Positions 28,264-37,513 of a DNA stretch of 64,000 nucleotides are shown here, piece by piece; positions within the stretch are counted from its first letter, which is position 1, and the number at the start of each line of letters is the position of its first letter. The position numbers were made by a program, and so were the translations under genes. The DNA comes from Bradyrhizobium sp. WD16 (GTDB lineage: Bacteria; Pseudomonadota; Alphaproteobacteria; Rhizobiales; Xanthobacteraceae), in the NCBI RefSeq assembly GCF_024181725.1, contig NZ_CP028908.1:4205501-4269500 (forward strand). Reading direction: 5' to 3'. Under the pieces are notes generated by a model. That model worked only from the letters and a program-made list of their open reading frames with translations, ran no database searches and had not been told where the DNA came from.

Positions 28264-28467
28264 ATGGAGAGGGTGTTGAAGCACAAATTCGGTGTCGGAG
28301 AATCCGTCTATTTCACCGCCAGCAACGTGGCGCGTCCTGCGGCCAGCGGCCTTTACGAAGTGATCCGTCAACTTCCGACCGACGGCGACGACTGCCAGTA
28401 CCGCATCAAGAGCGCCACCGAAGCCTTTGAGCGTGTGGCGAAAGAGAGCCAGCTCGCTGCTACATGA
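28264..28467 (+). CDS. small conserved hypothetical protein (67 aa)
   Basis: The frame is open from 28225, but the compact product starting MERVLKHKFGVGESVYFTAS is preferred. It continues LYEVIRQLPTDGDDCQYRIK and ends EAFERVAKESQL. It looks like a small SH3-like beta protein: short strands, one Cys, no membrane segment. I recall similar short proteins in Bradyrhizobium relatives, but no function is known. Confidence 0.6.
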   Translation: MERVLKHKFGVGESVYFTASNVARPAASGLYEVIRQLPTDGDDCQYRIKSATEAFERVAKESQLAAT

Positions 28468-28662
28468 GGTGGAACCTGCTTAGCGACGTTCTCGCTGGGT
28501 GTCTCTGAGCTGTTGCCTTGGAGCTGTTTCCCGGGGTTAAGTCCGACACCCGCCGCATTGGTGACGCAACGCTCCGGCAAGGGAAACGGGGTCAGTGGCG
28601 TGAATCGAGGCGGGGTGTTTGCCCGTGATCCGTCCTGAGGTCGCAACCGAAGGGTGTCTCAC

Positions 28663-29637
28663 ATGAATTGGGCCTGGGCCTCGTCTCTCGACCAGCTCTG
28701 GCGCGCGCCGACCTTGCCCATGTGGGTAACGCTGGCGGCGGCGTCGCTGTTCGCCGTTATTTTGCTCGTCACGCTGTTTCGCGCCGAGAAGTCGGTGGCC
28801 AATGGTGCGCTGACGGTGATCACGCTGTTGGCGATCGGCATTGCGCTCGCGGCCACCTTGCGCAGTTTCGGCGTGGCCGACGGATCTCTCGGGGCGGATC
28901 GGCGGCCGCCGCTGGCTCCCGTTGCAGCGCTGCCGGCACTTGCCTGCCTTGACGGTCTTGCCGGTGAAGCGGTGGAGACGGCCTGCGAGCGCTCGCTGTT
29001 CGCCTCGGCCGACAGCGCTGCGGCGGCGGTGTCCTATACTGCGGTCCAGATCAGCCGGCTGGCGAGCCAGGGCAGCAGCTCGACCGCGGCTGCCCCCCCC
29101 GAAACCGCGGCGCTGCGCCGGGTGCTGGAACGAGACCGCTACGGCCTCGTCGCCCATGTGCTGGCGGTCCGTGACGGTTGCACGCTTGCCAACTGCGCCT
29201 TCTACAGTTCGCTCACCGACCATAACCAGATCGCTGGCAACATGACCGAGCGCAGCTACGAGGCGCTGGTCGCCCGCTATGCACCGACCTGGGGCAGCAC
29301 CGGCGGCGGGCCGAGCGCAGCCATGGCTGGCCCCGCGCTGGCGTCGACGCCGCCGTCCAACGTGCCGACCGGACGCCCGATGTCCGGGGACTTTCCGAGC
29401 TCAGCTTCAATTCCTCCGGTCAATATCATGACCCCGGAACCAGCGGCCGGGACTGCATCCGCGGCTGCCAGTAAGCCAGCGGCCGCTGCAGCTCCGAAGC
29501 AGGCCGCCGCGGCGCCGGCAGCCAACCCGGTCGCCAAGGCGGCGCCCGCCGCCAGAAAGCCGCCGGCCAAGAAACCGCCGTCCACTGCGACGGCACCGGT
29601 GCCGCTTGCGCCGCCGCAGCCCGCGGAAGATAACTGA
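28663..29637 (+). CDS. membrane-anchored protein with Pro/Ala-rich tail
   Basis: About 324 residues. Two membrane segments lie near the N-terminus (WVTLAAASLFAVILLVTLF and LTVITLLAIGIALAATL). A central domain has three Cys (ACLDGLAG, ACERSLF, GCTLANCAF) and a helical pattern. The last 100 residues are Ala/Pro/Lys-rich low complexity, likely a flexible tail. No enzyme motif. It precedes a DUF1489 gene by 47 bp on the same strand. Confidence 0.7.
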   Translation: MNWAWASSLDQLWRAPTLPMWVTLAAASLFAVILLVTLFRAEKSVANGALTVITLLAIGIALAATLRSFGVADGSLGADRRPPLAPVAALPALACLDGLAGEAVETACERSLFASADSAAAAVSYTAVQISRLASQGSSSTAAAPPETAALRRVLERDRYGLVAHVLAVRDGCTLANCAFYSSLTDHNQIAGNMTERSYEALVARYAPTWGSTGGGPSAAMAGPALASTPPSNVPTGRPMSGDFPSSASIPPVNIMTPEPAAGTASAAASKPAAAAAPKQAAAAPAANPVAKAAPAARKPPAKKPPSTATAPVPLAPPQPAEDN

Positions 29638-29684
29638 CCGATCAGCGTCGGCGCCCGCCGGCGCACTCGGTTGCGCGTTCGCTC

Positions 29685-30122
29685 ATGCCGCTTCACCTCG
29701 TCAAGCTCAGTGTCGGCACAGAGTCCTTCATGGACCTCGATGGCTGGATCAAACAGCGCGCCAAGCAGGCCGCCGCAGCGGGCAAACCGCGGCGCCACAT
29801 CCATGTCACGCGGATGACGCCGAAGCGCGACGCGGAGCTGCTCGACGGCGGGTCGATCTACTGGGTCATCCGCGGCGAGATCACGGCGCGTGAGCGCATC
29901 CTCGCCATCGAGCCGTTTCGCGACAAGGACGGCATCGGCCGTTGCCGGCTGGTGATGGATGCGAAACTGGTCCCGGTCGCGCCGCGGCCGATGCGGCCAT
30001 TCCAGGGCTGGCGCTACCTCGCCGACAAGGACGCGCCGCCCGATCTGAGCAGCCGTGACGACGGCGTCGCCGCCATGCCCGAGCCGCTGCGCCGCGAACT
30101 GCGCGAACTGGGTCTGCTCTGA
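29685..30122 (+). CDS. DUF1489 family protein
   Basis: A 145-residue alphaproteobacterial conserved protein. Diagnostic sequences include HLVKLSVGTESFMDLDGWI, HVTRMTPKRDAELLDGGSIY, WVIRGEITARERI and RPFQGWRYL. Function unknown; the Trp/Arg-rich pattern suggests an RNA- or nucleotide-linked role but this is not established. No signal peptide. It is convergent with panC, 38 bp apart. Confidence 0.88.
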   Translation: MPLHLVKLSVGTESFMDLDGWIKQRAKQAAAAGKPRRHIHVTRMTPKRDAELLDGGSIYWVIRGEITARERILAIEPFRDKDGIGRCRLVMDAKLVPVAPRPMRPFQGWRYLADKDAPPDLSSRDDGVAAMPEPLRRELRELGLL

Positions 30123-30160
30123 ACGGCGTTGCCGGCGATCACGCTCTGTGCCGCTTGCCC

Positions 30161-31012
30161 TCAGACACGGACATTGTCGATCAGCCGGGTGCCGCCGATC
30201 CTGGCGGCGACGAGGAGCCGTAGAGGCCCCTCGGTGATCGAGCGGACCGGGGCGAGCGTGTCGGCGTGGCGCACCTCGAGATAATCCAGCGCAAAACCGG
30301 CCTGCGCGATCCGGGCGCAGCCGACGCCAAGCACGCTTGCGAGATCGTCGCCGGCCTTGATATTGCGCGCCGCATCCTTGAGCACCCGGTAGAGCACCGG
30401 CGCGGTCGCCCGCTCGTCCGGTGACAGGTAGACGTTGCGCGAGGACATCGCGAGCCCATCGCGCTCGCGCACCACAGGCGCGCCGACGATGCGCACGCCG
30501 AGGTCGAGATCGCTCGCCATACGGGTGACGACCTTGAGCTGCTGGTAGTCCTTCTCGCCGAACACCGCGAATTCGGGTCGCACCTGGGTGAACAGCTTGG
30601 CGACCACGGTGGCGACGCCACTGAAGAAGTGCGGGCGGAAACGATCCTCGAGCCCTGCGGTGGCCGGGCCTTCGACCTGGACGCGGGTGACGAAGCCCTC
30701 TGGATACATGGCCGGCGCGGTCGGTGCCCAGACGAGATCGACACCTTCCTCGGTGAGCTTGGCGAGATCCGATTTCCAGGTTCGCGGATAGGCGTCGAGG
30801 TCCTCGTGGGGCGCGAACTGGGTCGGATTGACGAAGATCGATACCGCGACCTTGTCGGCGCGCCGTCGCGCCAGCCGTACCAGCGACAAATGCCCCTCAT
30901 GAAGCGCCCCCATGGTGGGCACCAGGGCGAGGTTGGCCTTGCGGGTGCGCAGTCGGTCGACGGAGCGCTTGAGGACAGGGAGGGAACGGGCGATCAGCGG
31001 CGAGCGGGGCAT
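30161..31012 (-). CDS. panC: pantothenate synthetase
   Basis: ATP-dependent ligase joining pantoate and beta-alanine to make pantothenate for coenzyme A. The 283-residue product contains [14 protein letters not shown] (HIGH-like), [23 protein letters not shown] and SSRNVYLSP, all typical for PanC. Full length. No panB or panD in the window, so pathway genes are dispersed. Confidence 0.96.
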   Translation of the reverse strand: MPRSPLIARSLPVLKRSVDRLRTRKANLALVPTMGALHEGHLSLVRLARRRADKVAVSIFVNPTQFAPHEDLDAYPRTWKSDLAKLTEEGVDLVWAPTAPAMYPEGFVTRVQVEGPATAGLEDRFRPHFFSGVATVVAKLFTQVRPEFAVFGEKDYQQLKVVTRMASDLDLGVRIVGAPVVRERDGLAMSSRNVYLSPDERATAPVLYRVLKDAARNIKAGDDLASVLGVGCARIAQAGFALDYLEVRHADTLAPVRSITEGPLRLLVAARIGGTRLIDNVRV

Positions 31013-31839
31013 CTGGTCTCCGACGGTGAGATCAAGGCGGCGAGATGAGAACGGCGGGATCGAGTGGCGCGGGAGGGTGGAGCATTCGCGGCAGCTGAGT
31101 GCAATGGTCCCCGCTCGTGCCGCATCTCTCTACCAAGGCTTCCGCAGCCCGCCAACTCGTCGGCCGCTCGCGCGGCCGGCCCTCGTGCAATCGGCCATGC
31201 ACGCCTCGATGCGACGACAGCGGAGGCGATGGCGATACATGATCGCAGCTGTCGACGCGGACCGATGATCTCGATGTGGACTTCATTCGCGGCCGACGCC
31301 GGTGATCAAGTCTTGTGCGGGCGGCAAACCGGCGCCTGCGGTTTTGGATCTGACGCCGGTACGACGAATCCGCTGCAATGCTGATACGAGCGTCAGATCC
31401 ATCGCACTAGGCAAACAATCCCGGACAGGCCGCTGGGCACAAGCGGGGTGTCGCTCAGCCCCCCGCGTGACCTGCGCGTTTCTTCGGCCTGCGCACTATC
31501 CGGCGATGCCTGCGGAATGCTCGCACTTCCCCCTTTGGCGACGATGATACCGTTACCGCCAGATCGTCGCGATGAGGCAGGATCTGCTCCACTCGCAGCC
31601 GTTCGCGCAGCGGTTCTTGTTATTTTGCTCAAGGCATTGCGCCGCCGCTGGAATCCGGCAGGTTTGTGCAACTGCACAAATTTCAGTGGCGTTGCACAAT
31701 TAAAAGACCCTGAATTCACAACTTTTCAGCTTCTGTCACACCGCCGTTATGCATATCTTCCAAACGAGAGAGACGGACCGCCTGACTTCCGGATAACGGG
31801 CTGCGCGAGCGCAGCAGTCCAATACCGTAGAGGAATGGA
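31013..31839. other. 827-bp noncoding region between panC and the hydrolase gene
   Basis: No credible gene. It holds a C-type palindromic element (31337-31410). The part from about 31660 to 31760 is AT-richer than the genome average and probably carries the promoter of the hydrolase gene. The open frames across it lack start signals or family resemblance. Confidence 0.45.
31337..31410. repeat. C-type palindromic element
   Basis: The left arm TGCGGTTTTGGATCTGACGC and right arm GCGTCAGATCCATCGCACTAG share the GGATCTGACG/CGTCAGATCC core. The interior GCTGCAATGCTGATACGAGC occurs, in reverse complement, in the copy at 54.15 kb. Confidence 0.8.
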
Positions 31840-32727
31840 ATGAAACGTGGCCTGATCATCGCGATTGCTCTCGGCGCTTGCGTCGTGGTGGCTTATTTCT
31901 CGTTCAGTCGTTGGGGTATCCGGCACGAGAACATTTCTTTCTTCGACGCCGAACGGGGACGTCCGATTGACGTCGATATCGCGGTGCGGCGCGATTCCGA
32001 GATGCGCGCCATGGCCGGCCTGAAGACGCTACCGGTGGCGATCGTCAATCACGGTAACACGGTCCGCAACACCGAATATTCATTCCTCGCCAACGTCCTC
32101 GCGTTGCGCGGCTATCTGGTGCTGTCGATCCAGCATGATCTGCCGGGCGATGCGCCGCTGGTGACGAAGGTCGGCGAACTCTATGTCGGCCGTCTTCCGG
32201 TCTATCAGCGCGGCGTCGAGAACATCCTGTTCACGGTCGATCACCTGAAATCGCGCTACGCCTACGCCGATTTCAACAAGCTTTTGATGCTTGGCCATTC
32301 CAACGGCGGCGACATCTCGATGTATTTCGCCAAGGAATATCCCGAGCGGACCAAGCGGGTGGTGACGCTGGACAATCTGCGGGTGCCGTTCCTGACCGAG
32401 GCGAAGTTCAAGATCTTGTCGTTCCGCTCCAAGGACCCGAATTTCGTGCCTGATCCCGGTGTGGTGCCCGATGATGCGGAATGCGCCCGCACCGGCATTG
32501 AGGTGGTCAAGACCGGTGCCCAGCACACCGACATGAGCGATCGTGGTCCGGACAACGTCAAGGAGCGCATCCAGGCGACCCTCGATCAGTTCCTCAGCGA
32601 TGACAGCGATCTGCGTCCAGCGGCGATCGACGACCTGAAGATCCCAGCGCCCTCGGCCGGCCAGCAGTCGCGTGCGGACCAGACGCTGCGCGCCGCGCTG
32701 GCGACCACCACCTTCACCGCTCCCTGA
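31840..32727 (+). CDS. membrane-anchored alpha/beta hydrolase
   Basis: 295 residues. An N-terminal membrane segment (LIIAIALGACVVVAYFSF) anchors a hydrolase domain with LPVAIVNHGNT, then YLVLSIQHDLPGD and the nucleophile elbow LMLGHSNGGD (Ser). AQHTDMSD late in the domain could supply the catalytic His. The type resembles dienelactone hydrolase or chlorophyllase-like esterases. Substrate unknown. It stands alone, downstream of a long noncoding region. Confidence 0.82.
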   Translation: MKRGLIIAIALGACVVVAYFSFSRWGIRHENISFFDAERGRPIDVDIAVRRDSEMRAMAGLKTLPVAIVNHGNTVRNTEYSFLANVLALRGYLVLSIQHDLPGDAPLVTKVGELYVGRLPVYQRGVENILFTVDHLKSRYAYADFNKLLMLGHSNGGDISMYFAKEYPERTKRVVTLDNLRVPFLTEAKFKILSFRSKDPNFVPDPGVVPDDAECARTGIEVVKTGAQHTDMSDRGPDNVKERIQATLDQFLSDDSDLRPAAIDDLKIPAPSAGQQSRADQTLRAALATTTFTAP

Positions 32728-32849
32728 CCGGCCGCGGCTAGACCGCGTCCTTCTTATCGTTGCGCCCCTGCAGAAGGTCATTGACCGCAGGGCGAGAGCT
32801 CTCCACATCTCATCTGGCAGCAGCCATGATGAGACGGTAGCGAGAGCCG

Positions 32850-33608
32850 ATGTCCCGCGAACCCACATCCCGCGACAAGACCCCGACCAGATCGACGGCG
32901 TCCGTTCGAGGGGAGGGCAAAGGGGAGGTGCGGCCGACGGCCAGCTCCGCTGAGATCGCCGCCTTCGTCGCCAAGGCACAGGCGCTGTCGCCGCAAGCGG
33001 GCCTCGGCCGCGGGCGGCTGGTCTTCGCCCTCGACGCCACCATGAGCCGGCAGCCGACCTGGGATCTCGCCTGCCAATTGCAGGCCGATATGTTCCGCGA
33101 GGCTGCGGCGATCGGCGGCCTCGATATCCGCCTGGTGTATTTCCGCGGCCTCGGCGAATGCCGCGCCAGCCCATGGCTGTCCGACGCCACCCAGCTCGCA
33201 CGTCTGATGAGCCGGATCACCGTCGAGGGCGGCCACACCCAGATCCACAAGGTGTTGTCCGAGACGCGGCGCGAGGCCGTCGCCCATGGCGTGCGCGCGC
33301 TGGTGTTCGTCGGCGATGCCATGGAAGAAAATGCCGACGACCTCTGCGCCAAGGCGGGAGAGCTCGGACTGTTGAAGGTGCCGGTGTTCATGTTCCAGGA
33401 AGGCGGCGACGCAGCCACCGAGCGCACCTATCGGGAGATCGCGCGCCTGTCCGGAGGCGCCTATGGCCGTTTTGACGCCGGCGCCGCGGTTCAGCTTCGC
33501 GACCTGTTGCGGGCGGTCGCCGCCTATGCCGCCGGTGGCCGCGACGCCCTGCACCGGCTGGCGACGTCCGCGCCCGGCGCCGCCGCGCTGCTCGGCCAAT
33601 TGCGCTGA
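32850..33608 (+). CDS. VWA-type protein paired with a J-protein
   Basis: About 252 residues. It has a single VWA-like domain: LVFALDATMSRQPTWDLA contains the metal-ion dependent DxTxS motif, followed by ARSL-free strands FVGDAMEENADDL and KVPVFMFQEGGD. There is no signal peptide, so it acts in the cytoplasm. The N-terminal 30 residues are charged and disordered. The next gene encodes a membrane J-domain protein, 101 bp on; the two probably form a unit, but I know of no defined function. Confidence 0.8.
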   Translation: MSREPTSRDKTPTRSTASVRGEGKGEVRPTASSAEIAAFVAKAQALSPQAGLGRGRLVFALDATMSRQPTWDLACQLQADMFREAAAIGGLDIRLVYFRGLGECRASPWLSDATQLARLMSRITVEGGHTQIHKVLSETRREAVAHGVRALVFVGDAMEENADDLCAKAGELGLLKVPVFMFQEGGDAATERTYREIARLSGGAYGRFDAGAAVQLRDLLRAVAAYAAGGRDALHRLATSAPGAAALLGQLR

Positions 33609-33709
33609 GTTGAGCGAGCGCAGTTGCCGCGCACAGTCGCCCGTCCATCGCCGGCGTGGCGCGGCACGCCGGCTTCCGCTCCCCGGCGCGAGCGACTATC
33701 TATCGGAGC

Positions 33710-34435
33710 ATGCCGACTCTGATCGCTGGCGCCGTCGCCGTCGTTGTCCTCTACACCCTGCTGCAGATGTTCCGCGCGGCCAATCCGGCCGTGCTCGCCC
33801 GCGCCGTCAAGATCGCGGGTGGCATCGTCTGTCTGGCGGTCGCGGCCTTCACCGGGATCCGCGGCGAACTGGCGGTGGCCGTGCCGCTCGGGCTGTTCGG
33901 CGCCGGGCTGCTCGGCTGGTCGCCGGCAGCTTCGGCGATCGGGCAATTCGGCAGCTTTGGCGGATTCGGCCGCCGCGCACGTTCGTCGGGCCAGACCTCG
34001 ACGGTGCGCTCGGGCTTTCTCGACATGGTGCTTGACCATGACAGCGGCGCGTTGTCGGGCAGCATTATCGCCGGCACCCACGCCGGCCGTTCCTTGAACG
34101 AATTCGATCTGCCGCAGCTCCTGGCCCTGATGCCGACCTTCGATGCCGAGAGCTGCGCCTTACTTGAAAGCTATCTTGACCGCCGGTTTGCCGGATGGCG
34201 TCAGCACGCGCAGGGCACAGGGGCAGGGGGGCAGCGCAGCCAGGCGACGAGCGGCAAAATGACGGCGGAGGAGGCCTATCAGATCCTTGGCCTGCAACCG
34301 GGGGCGAGCCGCGTCGACATCGGGCGGGCACATCGGTCGCTGATGAAGAAACTGCATCCCGACCAAGGGGGGTCGACGTATCTCGCGGCCCGGGTGAACG
34401 AGGCCAAGGAGACCCTGCTTCGCACGCATCTCTAG
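33710..34435 (+). CDS. membrane-anchored DnaJ-domain protein
   Basis: 241 residues. It starts with TM segments (about 2-16, 27-46 and 48-65), followed by a linker with GFGRRARSSGQ and a domain with FLDMVLDHDSGALSGSIIAG. A short J domain closes the protein (about 185-241): EEAYQILGLQPGASRVDIGR, then HRSLMKKLHPDQGG with the HPD tripeptide needed to stimulate Hsp70 ATPase. The C-terminal position of the J domain is like TIM14/Pam18-type proteins. It could recruit DnaK to a membrane site; the client is unknown. The VWA protein upstream is its likely partner. Confidence 0.85.
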   Translation: MPTLIAGAVAVVVLYTLLQMFRAANPAVLARAVKIAGGIVCLAVAAFTGIRGELAVAVPLGLFGAGLLGWSPAASAIGQFGSFGGFGRRARSSGQTSTVRSGFLDMVLDHDSGALSGSIIAGTHAGRSLNEFDLPQLLALMPTFDAESCALLESYLDRRFAGWRQHAQGTGAGGQRSQATSGKMTAEEAYQILGLQPGASRVDIGRAHRSLMKKLHPDQGGSTYLAARVNEAKETLLRTHL

Positions 34436-34720
34436 CTGACTCCAGCACGCAACACTTACGCGAATAGCTGCGAGCGGTCGTCCCGCCGATCTGATTGACG
34501 CCCTGTGGGTGCTTTGGCTGCACCCGTTATCGAGACCATGCCGAACTGGTCATGGCGCGATCCGCTGGCGGACCGTCGTTGTGGTTTATTTTCTAGCGCT
34601 CAATCCTTGCGAAGATGTTTCCGCCAGGACCGGCCATGGGTCCAATTCCAGCATTCGCACCGGTCTCGGCCGTGCCCCTGCGACATCGGCCTGGCGAGCC
34701 AGCGAGTAGTCGGGAGCCAA
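34436..34720. other. intergenic region with a repeat motif
   Basis: No credible gene. It contains, at 34639-34659 in reverse orientation, the 21-nt motif found at 3958-3978 (two mismatches). Otherwise nothing recognisable; the flanking genes converge here. Confidence 0.4.
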
Positions 34721-34750
34721 TAGAAAAGCCCGGCTGTGCGCCGGGCTCTT
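34721..34750 (-). terminator. Rho-independent terminator of the D,D-carboxypeptidase gene
   Basis: On the minus strand AGCCCGG pairs with CCGGGCT around CGCACAG, then TTTTCT. It lies 27 bp beyond the stop codon of the carboxypeptidase gene. Confidence 0.8.
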
Positions 34751-34777
34751 CGTCACAAGGAGGACCTGTGTCGACGG

Positions 34778-36607
34778 TCAGTTCTTGATGGTGATGCAGG
34801 AGATGTCGCTGCGCTTGAGCTTGCGGCAGACAGCTTCGGCGCTGTCTTTGTCGAGGCCGGCGAAGCGGGCGCGGTAGAGGTTCTTACCGTTCTTGGCCAC
34901 CACGGTCTCGGTGAAGGGGTCGGCCTTGCCGAGAAGGCCCGCTGCGCTGCCGCGGGCGGCGTCGAGGCGCTGCTTGGCTTCGCTCTCGGACTCGAGTGCG
35001 CCGACCTGGATGACCCAGCCGCTGCGGGCGACGGCCTTGATCGCGCCGTGGACCGCGACCGGGCTCGACGGTGCCGACGCGCGCGGCGCCGGCTCGGCCG
35101 AGGCCATGCTGGCGGCGTGCTGCTGCAGGGCCGAGGCGGGAAGGGTGCCGAGGATGCCCTGGCCGGTGCCGTAGCGGGGGTTCTGTGGCGGCAGCGGATC
35201 GGCCTTGGCGATGACACTGCTGGAGGTCTCGGCCACATCGGCCGAGGCCAGGGGCGCCGGGGCGGGCGCGGAAATCGAGGCTGTGGCGGTCGGCGCGGTG
35301 GCGAGCGGCGCGGCTGAGGCGATCCGGGTCTGGCCGGCTTTGACCTGGACGGTCTTGACCCGCACCGGAGTCATCGGCTCCGCCGAGCCAGGGATGATCG
35401 GCAGCGGCTGGGCGATCACGCCTGAGGTCAGCGGCGCCGGAGCCGATTTGGCGGCCAGAGCTGCCACGGGGGGCGCCGAGGCCGGTGCCGGGGAGGGCAC
35501 CGCGGCAGAGGGATTGGCGGCGGCGTAGAGCGAGGCGACGGTGGCGGGCCGGGCGGGCGGCAGCGGCGCCCGGGCCGCTTCGTCGATCTGGGCGGCCGCG
35601 GCGGCGATCTCGCCGGTCTTGCCCTGAGGTCCGGTCTCGGCGGCATCTTCGTCGCTGCTGGTGCTGGCCAGTTTGTAATCGGCGGGATTGCGCTCGGTAA
35701 TGGCGGCCACGGTGCGGCGGGTTGCGGCGCGATCAAGGTTCTGAGCCAGCAGGCTGCGCATGGTGGCGTCACGCGAGCCGCCGGAGCGGCCGCCGAGCAC
35801 CACGCCGACGAGGTGGTGGTTGCCGCGGCGCAGCGAGGTGACGAGGTTGAAACCGGAGGCGCGGGTGTAGCCGGTCTTGATGCCGTCGACCCCTTCAACA
35901 CTGCCGAGAAGATGATTGTGGTTGCGGATCACGCTGCCACGGTAGCGGAAGTCGTTGGTGGCGAAGTAGCGGTAGTAGCGCGGGAAGCGATCCTGGATTG
36001 CGCGGCCGAGCGTCGCCTGATCGCGCGCGGTGGTGATCTGGTCGTCGTCGGGCAGGCCGGAGGCATTCTTGTAGGTGGTCCGGCTCATGCCGAGGGCGCG
36101 CGCCTTGCGCGTCATCATCTGGGCGAAATCGTCTTCGTCGCCGCCGATGGCTTCGGAGATCACCACGGCCGCGTCATTCGCCGAGCGGGTGACGAGGCCC
36201 TTGATCGCATCCTCGACCCGGATGGACTGGCCGGGCCGCAGGCCGAGCTTGGTCGGGGCCTGTTCGGCGGCGTGCGCGGACACCTGCATTTCGGTGTCCA
36301 GAGTCATCTTGCCGCTCTCAAGACGCTCGAACAGCAGGTAGAGCGTCATGATCTTCGTCAGCGAGGCCGGATGGCGCGAGGCGTCGGGATTGTTGGCCTG
36401 CAGCACCGCGCCGGAATTGGCATCGACGATGATTGAGGAGAAGGGCGGCGAGTAGCCGCTCACCCGGACACTGTGATGTCGGCCGTGGCGATGATGCCGG
36501 CGCGCGTCGGCGGATTGCGTGGTGAGGACGCTGGCTGCGGTGATGGTCGCAAGGCCAACAATGCAGAAGCGAAGCGCCCGCGAGGACGCTGAGGTTGCGC
36601 GAAACAT
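34778..36607 (-). CDS. D-alanyl-D-alanine carboxypeptidase with C-terminal SPOR domain
   Basis: Penicillin-binding serine peptidase that trims peptidoglycan stem peptides. The start MFRATSASSR at 36607 precedes a signal sequence; ATG 36637 is also possible. It has the three peptidase motifs: SLTK (Ser82, Lys85), SAN (142-144) and KTG in GIKTGYT. A 250-residue Ala/Pro-rich linker follows. The last 80 residues form a SPOR domain (GWVIQVGALESESEAKQRL, then LYRARFAGLDKDSAEAVC), which binds denuded septal glycans, so the enzyme is probably recruited to the division site. The total of 609 residues is long for the family because of the linker. Confidence 0.93.
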   Translation of the reverse strand: MFRATSASSRALRFCIVGLATITAASVLTTQSADARRHHRHGRHHSVRVSGYSPPFSSIIVDANSGAVLQANNPDASRHPASLTKIMTLYLLFERLESGKMTLDTEMQVSAHAAEQAPTKLGLRPGQSIRVEDAIKGLVTRSANDAAVVISEAIGGDEDDFAQMMTRKARALGMSRTTYKNASGLPDDDQITTARDQATLGRAIQDRFPRYYRYFATNDFRYRGSVIRNHNHLLGSVEGVDGIKTGYTRASGFNLVTSLRRGNHHLVGVVLGGRSGGSRDATMRSLLAQNLDRAATRRTVAAITERNPADYKLASTSSDEDAAETGPQGKTGEIAAAAAQIDEAARAPLPPARPATVASLYAAANPSAAVPSPAPASAPPVAALAAKSAPAPLTSGVIAQPLPIIPGSAEPMTPVRVKTVQVKAGQTRIASAAPLATAPTATASISAPAPAPLASADVAETSSSVIAKADPLPPQNPRYGTGQGILGTLPASALQQHAASMASAEPAPRASAPSSPVAVHGAIKAVARSGWVIQVGALESESEAKQRLDAARGSAAGLLGKADPFTETVVAKNGKNLYRARFAGLDKDSAEAVCRKLKRSDISCITIKN

Positions 36608-36970
36608 CGATACCCCGTCCGATCCCAATGACAGCATCTCCGGGGACCCCAGACTGTCCCGGATTAGCTCCCCTCATTCCGACCCGCTTGGCGAACATTC
36701 GCTCGCAGGCCTGTTGATCACCGGTTCGTGAGGCGAAATTGTGCCCATCGGCCCGGCATGTCCCGTTGGTTGCATGTGCTGGGGAGGCGGGCCTTGAAAG
36801 GGAACTGGCCGCGCAGATCAGCCATTCTGGCTAAGAGATTGGGCCCGAACGCGTTTCAGACTTCTTCCGCAGCGTCAGCAACGTCTGCTCAAGTTAGGCC
36901 CGGACCAGTTGCCAGAAGGTTAACCAAGGGTTGACCGGATTACGTCATTTCGCGGGAAGTTTTGCGAAAG

Positions 36971-37020
36971 TTGTGCGGCGCACAAAAATGATTGACTCAA
37001 ATTGTGCGTCGCACTAATCT
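36971..37020 (+). promoter_or_regulatory. phasin promoter with two operator-like dyads
   Basis: TTGACT (36992-36997), a 17-bp spacer and TAATCT (37015-37020) make a good sigma-70 type promoter. A dyad TTGTGC-GGC-GCACAA (36971-36985) lies just upstream, and a second TTGTGC-GTC-GCAC (37002-37014) lies inside the spacer. Phasin genes are commonly repressed by PhaR, whose operators are TGC/GCA-type dyads; binding here is inferred. Confidence 0.65.
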
Positions 37021-37090
37021 AAAAAAGCGGGAAATCGCGTGCCGGAAGCAACCTTCCGGCCAGGACTTAAAGTCGGGAGAGGAACTGAAA

Positions 37091-37435
37091 ATGATCAAAG
37101 TCGAAGACTTCCAGAATTTCGGGAAAGAGCAGTACGAAACCGCCCTCGCGTCCTTCAACAACATCACCAAGAATTATCAGGCGATCGCCAGCGCCTACGC
37201 CGACTACTCGAAGAAGTCGTTCGAGGACACCAGCGTCTTCGTCGAGAAGCTGTCGAGTGTGAAGTCGTTCGAGAAGGCGGTCGAACTGCAGACTGAATTC
37301 TCCAAGACCGCCTACGAGAATTTCGTCGCCGAATCGAAGAAGATCAGCGAACTGTTCGCCGGTCTTGCGAAGGATGCCTACAAGCCGCTCGAAGGCTATG
37401 TGGCGAAGTTCACGCCGCCGGCCGCGACCCACTAA
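37091..37435 (+). CDS. phasin
   Basis: Polyhydroxyalkanoate granule-associated protein of 114 residues. It is helical and amphipathic throughout with few hydrophobic runs: FQNFGKEQYETALASFNNIT, YADYSKKSFEDTSVFVEKLS and FSKTAYENFVAESKKISELF. These match the phasin_2 pattern. Phasins coat PHA granules and control their size. ATG 37091 follows GGGAGAGGAACTGAAA; the frame is open upstream to 36992. No PHA synthase gene is present in the window. A terminator follows. Confidence 0.88.
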   Translation: MIKVEDFQNFGKEQYETALASFNNITKNYQAIASAYADYSKKSFEDTSVFVEKLSSVKSFEKAVELQTEFSKTAYENFVAESKKISELFAGLAKDAYKPLEGYVAKFTPPAATH

Positions 37436-37458
37436 CCTGCGAAAACTGTTTCGCTCGT

Positions 37459-37488
37459 CAAAAGCCCGGCGCAAGCCGGGCTTTTTTG
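37459..37488. terminator. bidirectional terminator between phasin and TadG-like genes
   Basis: AAAAGCCCGGC pairs with GCCGGGCTTTT around GCAA, leaving T-runs on both strands. It serves the phasin gene on the plus strand and the TadG-like gene on the minus strand. Confidence 0.88.
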
Positions 37489-37513
37489 TTCGGGCGATGA
37501 TCGAGGCTCGGCG

